From Streptosporangiaceae bacterium (lineage in GTDB: Bacteria; Actinomycetota; Actinomycetes; Streptosporangiales; Streptosporangiaceae), in assembly GCA_030041195.1 (NCBI GenBank), contig JASHOI010000034.1, positions 1-15,501 on the forward strand: a DNA stretch of 15,501 nt, given 5' to 3'. The translations under genes and the position numbers were made by a program. This document shows positions 7,401 through 14,183 of the stretch, piece by piece. Position 1 is the first letter of the stretch, and every line of letters starts with the position of its first letter. Under the pieces are notes generated by a model. That model was not told the origin of the DNA and did not search any database. It saw only the letters and a program-made list of their open reading frames with translations.

Positions 7401-10160
7401 TCAGGCCGGACGGACCCCGCTGAGGGCCACGCCGACGGCGTCGTCGAATCCGAGCGCCATGCCCTCGGCGTAGCCAAGCTCGAACCCGTCATCCCCGAGT
7501 TGCGCCCGGATCTGGTCGAGGCTGCCGCCGCGGTAGCCCGCCTCGAGCTGCTGCCACGGTTCTCCACTGCCGTCCATCAAGGCCTGCGCGGCGCCGTGGA
7601 GCACGGCAGCGCGATGCCAGTCGCCCAGGTCACCGGCGAGGCATGCCAGGCCGAGGGCGGCGTAGGCCATAACGAAACGCTGCCCGGCCCGGCGGCCCGC
7701 GCGCAGCGCGGTCTCAAACATCGCCAGCGCGGCGCCGGGGTCGTTCTCGGCGCGCAGCACCCAGCCCAGGTTGACCGAGACCACGCTCTCGTCCTCTCCG
7801 ATCGCCTCTGAGCCCAGTGCCGCCTGTTCCAGATGCGCTCGGGCGGCGGGCATGTCCCCGTTCCGCAGCGCCTGGATGCCCGCGTTGTTGTGCAGGTTGT
7901 AGACGATGAGCTGATCGCCGGACCGGCCGGTGCACGCGACGGCCTCGGCGAACAGCCGCCCAGAGAGCTCAGGATCGAGGGCGCCGCCGGTCATCAGCAG
8001 CGACATGAGGGCGCCGCCAAGGAGCACGTCGTCGGCGAGCTGCCTGGCGAGCGCGGCGGCCTCCTGCCCGAGCGCAAATCCGTTCTTGTGCTGGCCGAGG
8101 AAATAGCAGGTGGAGCACTGCGCGGTAAGGGCTTCGGTGAGCAGCCGGTCGTCATCGAGCTGGCGGGCGAGCCGCACCGCGCGCTCCCCAAAGCGCTGAG
8201 CCGCGGCCGCGTCGTTCGTGTGCGCGAAAAAGGTTGCCGAGACCAGCGCCGCCGCGAACAGCGCGGGGTCCGCGTGTGCCTCGGGCCGTTCCAGCACCGA
8301 CCCGAGCAGCTCAAGGGCCTCGCCTTCCCGGGGACGGCAGCCCCAGTACCGCCGCAGCGCGACGCCGAAGCGCAGCACCACCGCGACGCCGCCGGGGCTG
8401 CGCGCGGCGTACTCGGCCGCGCGCCACAGGTTGAGCTCGTTGGCGTCCAGGCGGGCGAACCAGGCTCCCTGGTCTGGGCCGGACAGGTGCTGGTTTGCGG
8501 TCTCGGCCAGGCGCAGAAAGTGCTCGCGGTGCGCGGCGGCGAGCGCGTCCGCCTGGTCTTCGCCGGACTCGATCAGCCGCTCGGCGGCGAACTGGCGAAT
8601 GGTCTCCAGCAGCCGGTAGCGGACCGCCGTTCCGGCGGGCTCGGCGACGACCAGGCTCTTGTCGGCGAGCGAGCCGAGCAGACCGGCGACGTCGATCGGC
8701 TCGATGTCGCCGAAGCCGCACACCGCCTCGGCCGCCGCCAGGTCGAAGCTCTCCGGAAACACCGACAGGCGCCGCAGCAGCAACTGCTCCGCGGTGCTGA
8801 GCAGCGAGTACGACCAGTCGACCATGGCCTGCAGGGTCCGCTGGCGCTCCATCGCGGTGCGGCTGCCGCCGGTGAGCAGGCGGAACCGCTGATCCAGGCG
8901 GTCGCGCAGGTCGCTCAGTGACATCGAGCGCAGCCGCGCCGCGGCGAGCTCGATGGCCAGCGGCATCCCGTCCAGCCGGCGGCAGACCGAGACCAGGAGC
9001 CGGCCGGTCTCCTCGTCATGTGGCACGGCGACAGCCTGCTCTCGCGCCCGCTGCACCAGCAGCGCGACCGCGTCTGACGATTCCTGGCTGGCCGAGCCGG
9101 CGTCGCCGTCGCTGTCCGGGCCGGGAAGCGACAGCGACGGCACCCGGTAGATGACTTCCCCGCCGATGCCGAGCGGCTCACGGCTGGTGGCGATCACGTG
9201 CACCCGCGGGCAGCGGCGCAAGATGGCGTCGGCCGCCTTGGCGCAGGCGCCGATCAGGTGCTCGCAATTGTCGAGCACGATCAGGACGTCCTGCGGCACC
9301 AGCGCCTCGACCAGGGTCTCCAGGATCGGCCGCCCCGGCTGCCCGGCGATGGCCAGCGCGGCTGCGATGGCCGGCGCCACCTCGTCCTCGTCCGCGACCG
9401 GGGCCAGTTCCACCAGCCATACCCCATCGCCAGACCCGTCGAGCAGCTCGGCGGCTACCTGAAGGCTCAGCCTGGTCTTGCCGCACCCCCCGGCCCCGGT
9501 GAGCGTGACCAGGCGAGACGTCTCGGCCAGGGCCCTGACCTCCGCGAGTTCCGGCACCCGGCCGATGAACGTCGCGAGCTCGCTCGGCAGGTTGTTCGGC
9601 AGCGCCGGGTTGCCCAGCGAGCGCAGCGGCGGAAACTCGGCCTGCAGGCCCGGCGCGCCGAGCTGGAAGATCTGCTCGGGCCGCCCCAGGTCCCGCAGCC
9701 GGTGCAGGCCGAGGTCGGCCAGGGCCGCGCCTGGCGGAAGCCGGTCGCGCACCAGCGCAGCGGCGGTCTCGGACAGCAGGATCTGGCCGCCGTACGCGAG
9801 CGCGCCCACCCGGGCGGCCCGGTGCACGTCCAGGCCCATCAGGCCGGTGGCGGCGGTCTGCGACGCCTCGCCGGTGTGCACCCCCATCCGCACCCGGACC
9901 GGCTCCCCGGCGGGCCAGTCACGGGCCTCCAGGGCGTGCTGCATCTCCAGCACGGCCGCCACGCAGGCGCTGGGCGAGGAGAACACGGCGAAGAACCCGT
10001 CGCCCATCGTCTTCACCTCCCGGCCGTCGTGAGCGGCCAGGGCCGACCGGATGAGCGAGTGATGGCCGTCGAGCACCTGCGCGTAGGCGTCCTGCCCGAT
10101 CCGCCGGAGCAGTGCCGTCGATCCCTCGATGTCCGTGAAGAGAAATGTCAGCGTCTCCAC
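7401..10160 (-). CDS. Class III nucleotide cyclase - STAND ATPase - TPR protein, upstream copy
   Basis: Paralogue of the gene that follows it: 919 residues from GTG 10160, same domain order, and collinear apart from a two-residue insertion near residue 351. Cyclase residues Asp10, Lys50, Asp54 and Arg117 are kept and the Asn site is again His113. The residue at position 106, Asp in the sister, is Gly here (TGLMGLDVHRAAR), so base selection or activity may differ. The P-loop GAGGCGKT (222-229), Walker B VLIVLD (292-297), ATSREPL (324-330) and the TPR-like C-terminal half are intact. No DNA-binding or membrane segment is visible. ATG 10301 in the same frame would add 47 residues, but that stretch is not shared with the sister, has no Shine-Dalgarno and covers the probable divergent promoter, so GTG 10160 (or TTG 10166) is preferred. 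It is probably first in a two-gene operon. Confidence 0.9.
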   Translation of the reverse strand: METLTFLFTDIEGSTALLRRIGQDAYAQVLDGHHSLIRSALAAHDGREVKTMGDGFFAVFSSPSACVAAVLEMQHALEARDWPAGEPVRVRMGVHTGEASQTAATGLMGLDVHRAARVGALAYGGQILLSETAAALVRDRLPPGAALADLGLHRLRDLGRPEQIFQLGAPGLQAEFPPLRSLGNPALPNNLPSELATFIGRVPELAEVRALAETSRLVTLTGAGGCGKTRLSLQVAAELLDGSGDGVWLVELAPVADEDEVAPAIAAALAIAGQPGRPILETLVEALVPQDVLIVLDNCEHLIGACAKAADAILRRCPRVHVIATSREPLGIGGEVIYRVPSLSLPGPDSDGDAGSASQESSDAVALLVQRAREQAVAVPHDEETGRLLVSVCRRLDGMPLAIELAAARLRSMSLSDLRDRLDQRFRLLTGGSRTAMERQRTLQAMVDWSYSLLSTAEQLLLRRLSVFPESFDLAAAEAVCGFGDIEPIDVAGLLGSLADKSLVVAEPAGTAVRYRLLETIRQFAAERLIESGEDQADALAAAHREHFLRLAETANQHLSGPDQGAWFARLDANELNLWRAAEYAARSPGGVAVVLRFGVALRRYWGCRPREGEALELLGSVLERPEAHADPALFAAALVSATFFAHTNDAAAAQRFGERAVRLARQLDDDRLLTEALTAQCSTCYFLGQHKNGFALGQEAAALARQLADDVLLGGALMSLLMTGGALDPELSGRLFAEAVACTGRSGDQLIVYNLHNNAGIQALRNGDMPAARAHLEQAALGSEAIGEDESVVSVNLGWVLRAENDPGAALAMFETALRAGRRAGQRFVMAYAALGLACLAGDLGDWHRAAVLHGAAQALMDGSGEPWQQLEAGYRGGSLDQIRAQLGDDGFELGYAEGMALGFDDAVGVALSGVRPA

Positions 10161-10182
10161 GAACAAAGCGTAGGAGACCGGC
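7401..10182 (-). repeat. Direct repeat unit B (duplicated cyclase-STAND gene)
   Basis: Upstream unit of the tandem duplication, in the same orientation as unit A. The segment 10161-10182 just before the presumed start matches 7325-7346 with a single T/C difference, then similarity ends abruptly. The boundary of the ancestral duplication is therefore near the start of the gene and does not include the divergent promoter region. Confidence 0.9.
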
Positions 10183-10322
10183 GGACCACGGACCCGCGAG
10201 CGCGCCGCCGCCAGCCCGCCGACGCCGGGCGTGCCGCGACTTTCCGGATGTTGTCTGAGCCGGCCGGCGCCCGCTGGCAATGTACTGCTTGCCTGTTTCA
10301 TAGAGATAAAGGATGGTCTGTC
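10161..10322. promoter_or_regulatory. Divergent intergenic region between the cyclase-STAND pair and the DUF4253 gene
   Basis: 162 nt that are less GC-rich near the right end (10280-10313), where a promoter is expected. Two symmetric elements stand out: the 10-nt palindrome GCCGGCCGGC (10259-10268), and GGCAA-N8-TTGCC (10276-10280 and 10289-10293). The second has the size of a regulator binding site. AAAGGA (10308-10313) is the Shine-Dalgarno of the plus-strand gene, 9 nt before its ATG. Exact -10 and -35 elements cannot be assigned with confidence for either direction. Confidence 0.4.
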
Positions 10323-11213
10323 ATGGCACGCGGAGGGTTGCCGCAGGGTTTTGATCTGCTGTTCAACAGCGACGAGGAGGCAGCGGGGCGCGTCCTGGAC
10401 GTGGAGCTTCCGCCCGGGCGCCTGGTGGAGCCGCGGGAGGAAGAGGACGCGTGGGACGGTCCCGCGTACTGGCTGAGTGACGAGCCCGCCGGCCCGGACC
10501 TATGGGTCCGGCTGCACGAGGCGTATCCGCGGTCCGGCCTGTGGCCGGTGTTCGCGACCTCCTCCCACTTCCATGACGACCGGCCCTGGGTGCGCGCGGA
10601 GGTGCGGCCCGAGCCGGTGACCGAGATCGGCCGCGTCAGCGCGGGCGACGTGCTGGCGGGCTTCTGGAGAGCCTGGATCCGCGGCGAGCATCATCTGTGG
10701 CTGGAAAGCGCCGATCCCCTGGAGCTGGCGAGCGGCTTTACGCTCGAACGCGACGGCCACCCCGAACTGGAGCCGTTCGGCCTCGGCTGGCCCGGCCTGG
10801 CGTCTGCCGAGAACGGGCAGGACCCGGACGAGTGGGCCGACCAGTACGTGCGGGAGAACGACGACGGCGCGTCGCGGATCATGCTGGTTCCCGCGGCCCG
10901 CAGCGCGGACGCCGTTACGGCCGTCGGCTGGCACGGGTCGGTGAACTACATCCAGGAGACGTTCCTGCTGTCATCGGTGCTCCGCAGCTGGGAGGAACGG
11001 TTCGGCGCGCGGCTGGTCGAGGTCGGCTTCGACACCGTCCATCTCTCGGTGGCCGCTCCCCCGGCCTCGGCCGCGCATGCCGAGCTTGTCGCAGCCGAGC
11101 ACTTCGCGTTCTGCCCCGACAACATAGTTCAGGGGCTGTCGGGCGGAACGATCCGTGCCTACGCGGGCAAGGAGGTGCAGGGCAAGAACGTCTGGTCGTT
11201 CTGGTGGGACTGA
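10323..11213 (+). CDS. DUF4253 domain-containing protein
   Basis: A 296-residue soluble protein with no signal peptide or membrane segment. The C-terminal part (about 185-296) fits DUF4253: LSSVLRSWEERFGARLVEVG (216-235), LSVAAPP (241-247), AAEHFAFCPDNIVQG (257-271) and the Trp-rich end VWSFWWD (290-296). The N-terminal half has the GLWPV segment (72-76) seen in the same family. The function of DUF4253 is not known; members occur singly across actinobacteria. ATG 10323 is supported by AAAGGA 9 nt upstream, the clearest ribosome-binding site in this region. It is transcribed divergently from the cyclase-STAND pair and ends 9 nt from the convergent hmgA stop, leaving no room for two separate terminators. 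The conserved Cys264 and the His/Asp/Asn around it could be functional, but this is a guess. Confidence 0.88.
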   Translation: MARGGLPQGFDLLFNSDEEAAGRVLDVELPPGRLVEPREEEDAWDGPAYWLSDEPAGPDLWVRLHEAYPRSGLWPVFATSSHFHDDRPWVRAEVRPEPVTEIGRVSAGDVLAGFWRAWIRGEHHLWLESADPLELASGFTLERDGHPELEPFGLGWPGLASAENGQDPDEWADQYVRENDDGASRIMLVPAARSADAVTAVGWHGSVNYIQETFLLSSVLRSWEERFGARLVEVGFDTVHLSVAAPPASAAHAELVAAEHFAFCPDNIVQGLSGGTIRAYAGKEVQGKNVWSFWWD

Positions 11214-11222
11214 CGCCGGCGG

Positions 11223-12410
11223 TCAGCCGCGGGCGGCCCTGGCCCAGCTCCACGCGTACTCGGGGTCCTCGGAGCGGCGGCTCGCCGGGGCGAGCAGCAG
11301 CGGCCGGAACGTGTCGATCATCACCGCGGTCTCGTCGGTGGTGGCCCGGCCCTCGTCCAGCCCGCGGATCGCCGCCTCGACCGCGCCGGGCTGCGGCCCG
11401 TGCGTGAACCCGGACGGGTGCAGCGTGATCGACCCGATACCGACGCCCGAGCCCTTGCGCGCGGTGTAGTCGCCGGCCACGTAGTACATCATCTCGTCGG
11501 AGTCCACGTTGTGGTGGTTGTACGGGATCGGCACGGCCTCCGGGTCGAAGTCGAGCGGCCGAGGGCAGAACGAGCAGATGACGAAGTTCGGGCCCTCGAA
11601 GGTCTGGTGCACGGGCGGCGGGGCGTGGGTGCGCTTCACGATCGGCTCGAAGTCGGCGATGTTGAACGCGTACGGGTAGAGGTAGCCGTCCCACCCGACC
11701 ACGTCGAACGGATGGAACGCGTAGCTCAGCCGGGTCAGGCCGCCCCGGTTGCGGACGATGACGGGGACATCCTCGCCGTCCGTGACCAGCGGGCCGTCCG
11801 GGCCGCGCAGGTCCCGCTCGCAGTACGGCGCGTGCTCGAGGAACTGGCCGCTGGCGGACAGGTAACGCCGCGGCGGCCTGATGTGCCCGCGCGCCTCGAT
11901 GACCAGCGCGTGGGCGGGATCGCCGGCCGCCGGAATCCAGCGGTGAATTGTGCCGCGCGGAACCACGATGTAATCGCCGGCAACGGCGTCGATTGAGCCG
12001 TAGACGGACTCGAATCTGGCGGACCCGTTACGCAGGTAAATGGCCTCGTCCCCGGTTGAATTCCGGTAAAGCTCCGACGCGCCATCGGCGGCCGTGAATG
12101 AGATGCGGACGTCGTCGTTGGCCATGAGGAGCTGCCTGCCGAGCACCATGTCCCCGCCAGCGGGCAGTTCCTGGGTCCGGAAATGCCGTGGCAGCAGGGG
12201 GTGATTGGGAGCCACACCGGCATCGGCGGCGTCGTCGAGGCCCTCGCTCTTCACGATCGCGGTCGGCGGATGAACGTGATAAAGCAGCGAGGAATCAGAC
12301 ACGAACCCTTCCTCGCCCATCAGTTCCTCGGCATAGAGGCCCCCGTCGGGACGGCGGAAGCGCACGTGGCGCTTTCGCGGAATCTCCCCGGCAACCCGGT
12401 AGTAAGGCAT
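11223..12410 (-). CDS. hmgA: Homogentisate 1,2-dioxygenase
   Basis: A non-haem Fe(II) dioxygenase that opens the ring of homogentisate to maleylacetoacetate in tyrosine/phenylalanine breakdown; cytoplasmic. It has 395 residues, the shorter bacterial form. The cupin iron ligands can be placed from the human enzyme's spacing: His300 and Glu306 in HNVDSDE (300-306) and His337 in FTHGPQ (335-340). The block GWDGYLYPYAFNIADFEPI (239-257) is also characteristic. The ATG 12410 start is fixed by AAGGAG (12416-12421) 5 nt upstream. Neighbours are unrelated: no hppD, maleylacetoacetate isomerase or fumarylacetoacetase gene is in the window, so the rest of the pathway must be elsewhere or this enzyme acts on a related substrate. 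It converges on the DUF4253 gene with 9 nt between stops. Confidence 0.93.
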   Translation of the reverse strand: MPYYRVAGEIPRKRHVRFRRPDGGLYAEELMGEEGFVSDSSLLYHVHPPTAIVKSEGLDDAADAGVAPNHPLLPRHFRTQELPAGGDMVLGRQLLMANDDVRISFTAADGASELYRNSTGDEAIYLRNGSARFESVYGSIDAVAGDYIVVPRGTIHRWIPAAGDPAHALVIEARGHIRPPRRYLSASGQFLEHAPYCERDLRGPDGPLVTDGEDVPVIVRNRGGLTRLSYAFHPFDVVGWDGYLYPYAFNIADFEPIVKRTHAPPPVHQTFEGPNFVICSFCPRPLDFDPEAVPIPYNHHNVDSDEMMYYVAGDYTARKGSGVGIGSITLHPSGFTHGPQPGAVEAAIRGLDEGRATTDETAVMIDTFRPLLLAPASRRSEDPEYAWSWARAARG

Positions 12411-12600
12411 ATCGTCTCCTTGACGCCGAAACCGCGAGGCTCAGCGGAGCCGACCGGCTGCGCGCCATTCGCGCCCCGGTATTTCAGCGGTAACGCCGAT
12501 GGCCGTGCAGCGCCGTGGCGGCAGCGCGGCTCTGGCTCTCGTTTCTGACTATAAGCCCGCGGCGTGCGGCGGCATCGCGCGAGGAAGGACGAGGGGCTCG
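12411..12600. promoter_or_regulatory. Divergent intergenic region between hmgA and the DUF2637 gene
   Basis: 190 nt that must carry promoters in both directions. On the plus strand TATAAG (12550-12555) lies 45 nt before the DUF2637 ATG and is the best -10 candidate; no good -35 is seen at the normal distance. A short hairpin, GGCTC-AGCG-GAGCC (12438-12451), lies just upstream of the hmgA ribosome-binding site. The frame upstream of ATG 12601 is open but has no support as coding sequence. Confidence 0.3.
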
Positions 12601-13857
12601 ATGAGCAACCAACCCCGGCGGGGCGCCGCGCAGCCGGCGGACAGTCACCGCGGACTGCGGCTGCTCGGGCTCGCCGCCGTCACCGCGGGCGTGCTGCTGC
12701 TCATGGCGGCCGCGTTCGTGCTCTCATACACGGGAATCCACGCCGTCGCGCTGTCGGCCGGGGTCTCGCCGCGATTTGCCAGGATCTACCCGCTCATCTT
12801 CGACGCGATGCTCGTTGTCGCGTGCGCGGCGGTTCTGGCACTGCGCGGGGCGGGCCTGCCGTCCCGCTGTTATGCCTGGCTGACGATGCTGGTCCTGCTC
12901 GCCGCCGCCGCGGGCGCCGACACGCTGCACGCGACGAACACCAAGCTGCCGCACAAGCCCGCCGCGGCCACTGCGGCGATCCTTCCGTGGGCGCTCGTGC
13001 TGATCGGGTTCGGGCTGCTGCTGAGCATGCTGCGGCACGCGCGGCTGCGCCGGGCGATGGCGGGCGCGGCGCCGGAGCGGGTCTTCACCCAGCCGTCCGG
13101 CCACGTTGAGGTGCAGCAGCGGCATGGGCTCGACGAGCTGTTCGGCCCGAGGAGTTCTCCGGTCGCGGACGCGGTCACGCACACACCGCCGCCGGCCAGG
13201 GTCCTCCCGGCCGCGGACGCCGCTCCGGACCTGGCCATCGAGAGCGACCCCGGCCACGATGATCCCTCCAGCGACGAGGGCCACCCGGCGGCCCGCATCG
13301 GGGAACGCCAGCAGCAGGCCGCCGGGCACGGCGGCAATTCCGCGACACCATTCAGCCCGGCGCCGACCGTAGATCTCCGGATCGACACCGGGGCGGCCGC
13401 GGCACGTGCCCCCGTTAGGGACGCTGGGACCGCAACGGTGCCCGGGCCCAGAATTGAGCCCGCGAAGCCCGGTCCCGCGCCCGAGACCAGGCCAGCCGCC
13501 CCCAAGCCACCCGCCGCCGAGCCCGCCCCCGCCGCCAAGCCGGCAGGCGGGCCCAAGTCGACGGCCGAAGCCGGGCCTGAGGTCACGGCCGAGCCCAGGC
13601 CGACTCCCGAGACCGACCGGGCGCCCGAGCCGGCGGCCGAGCCGGCGGCCGAGCCCGAGCCGGCGCCTGACCTCGCGGAGGAAGCCAACCCCGCGGCGAA
13701 AGCGGAGGCGCTCCCCGAGCACGCAGCGGAATCCGAGGCGACGCCCGAGACCGGGCCAGATTCCGAAGCTGAGGCCGAGCCCGGCCCCGAACCCACGCAG
13801 GCCATGCCGCTGCAGTTCGACCGGATGCGCAGTTCCCCAGTCCCGCCGAGCGCTTGA
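12601..13857 (+). CDS. DUF2637 membrane protein with long Pro/Ala/Glu-rich tail
   Basis: A 418-residue protein. The N-terminal part has four hydrophobic helices at about 21-43, 62-83, 90-110 and 121-144; the order, the LSYTGIHAVALSAG loop (41-54) and the IYPLIFDAMLVV segment (62-73) fit DUF2637, a family common in actinomycetes and related to plasmid-spread (SpdB-like) membrane proteins. From about residue 160 the protein is low-complexity and cytoplasmic or extracytoplasmic, rich in Pro, Ala and Glu with EPAAEPAAEPEPAPD-type repeats (about 344-358). Start ATG 12601 has GAGGGG (12591-12596) and GGAAGG just upstream. The stop falls at 13855, but another frame continues in a very protein-like way to 13928, so the natural C-terminus may be longer and frameshifted. 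No transfer genes surround it. The role is unknown; membrane localisation is likely. Confidence 0.85.
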   Translation: MSNQPRRGAAQPADSHRGLRLLGLAAVTAGVLLLMAAAFVLSYTGIHAVALSAGVSPRFARIYPLIFDAMLVVACAAVLALRGAGLPSRCYAWLTMLVLLAAAAGADTLHATNTKLPHKPAAATAAILPWALVLIGFGLLLSMLRHARLRRAMAGAAPERVFTQPSGHVEVQQRHGLDELFGPRSSPVADAVTHTPPPARVLPAADAAPDLAIESDPGHDDPSSDEGHPAARIGERQQQAAGHGGNSATPFSPAPTVDLRIDTGAAAARAPVRDAGTATVPGPRIEPAKPGPAPETRPAAPKPPAAEPAPAAKPAGGPKSTAEAGPEVTAEPRPTPETDRAPEPAAEPAAEPEPAPDLAEEANPAAKAEALPEHAAESEATPETGPDSEAEAEPGPEPTQAMPLQFDRMRSSPVPPSA

Positions 13858-13928
13858 TCAATCCGCGCTGGCAGTGGCACCCGGACGGGGCAGAGCGGCC
13901 GGTTTTGCCCCCGAACCTGAAGATCTAG
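13854..13928 (+). pseudogene. Possible out-of-frame C-terminal remnant of the DUF2637 gene
   Basis: In the frame one base before the annotated stop, the sequence reads LINPRWQWHPDGAERPV and continues to a TAG at 13926-13928. About 20 of 23 codons after the TTG end in G or C, higher than the other two frames, and the composition (Trp, His, Asn, Asp) is unlike the low-complexity tail before it. This frame has a stop at 13770-13772, so if it belongs to the DUF2637 protein a single frameshift must lie between 13773 and 13854, for example in the C-rich run around 13835-13848. It could also be chance. Confidence 0.35.
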
Positions 13929-14183
13929 GAGCCTCGCGTGCGGTATGTGCTCGCAGCGAAATAACCCGTTGCTTTCTGTTGTAGCGTCCTGGCGCATGGT
14001 ATGCACGGCGCGCCAGAGTGAGCGCTTTGGCTCGAATCTGCGTTTGACTTGCTGGCGTCAGACAGCGGTTTTCCATGATCGCGGTGGATTTGTTGTCGTA
14101 TCTGCTAAAAACCCACCGCGATCATGGAAACGGGCTCTGGCGCGGATTTGGTGATGGGGTCACGGCCAGTGATCGCTTCCGGG
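13858..14183. other. Non-coding stretch between the DUF2637 gene and the transposase gene
   Basis: About 325 nt of visibly lower GC than the neighbouring genes (especially 13960-14110), apart from the short possible coding tail to 13928. It holds the strong hairpin 14070-14130, a weaker stem CTGGCGC/GCGCCAG (13989-13995 and 14010-14016), a GGGGCA/TGCCCC pair (13887-13892 and 13906-13911) without a T-run, and the probable end of the insertion sequence near 14132. No RNA gene is recognised. Confidence 0.6.
14070..14130. repeat. Strong inverted repeat (hairpin), 22-nt arms
   Basis: Arm TTTCCATGATCGCGGTGG (14070-14087) is perfectly complementary to 14113-14130. After one A/C mismatch, three more T-A pairs (14089-14091 with 14109-14111) extend it to 22-nt arms around a 17-nt loop (14092-14108). 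It lies just outside the presumed IS end. It lacks a terminal T-run, so a typical rho-independent terminator is unlikely; a mobile-element end, a REP-like repeat or a target hairpin are alternatives. Confidence 0.85.

Noticed and set aside
7325..7567. N-terminal extension of the downstream cyclase-STAND gene
   Set aside because: It overlaps the coding end of the upstream gene, is Ser/Arg-rich and has no counterpart in the sister protein.
13887..13911. GGGGCA/TGCCCC stem as a terminator after the DUF2637 gene
   Set aside because: Only six base pairs, no T-run, and it overlaps the possible coding tail.
12724..14006. Minus-strand frames of 332 and 378 residues opposite the DUF2637 gene
   Set aside because: The plus-strand gene has four clear membrane helices and a good ribosome-binding site; the opposite frames are low-complexity Gly/Ser/Ala shadows of the repeat region.
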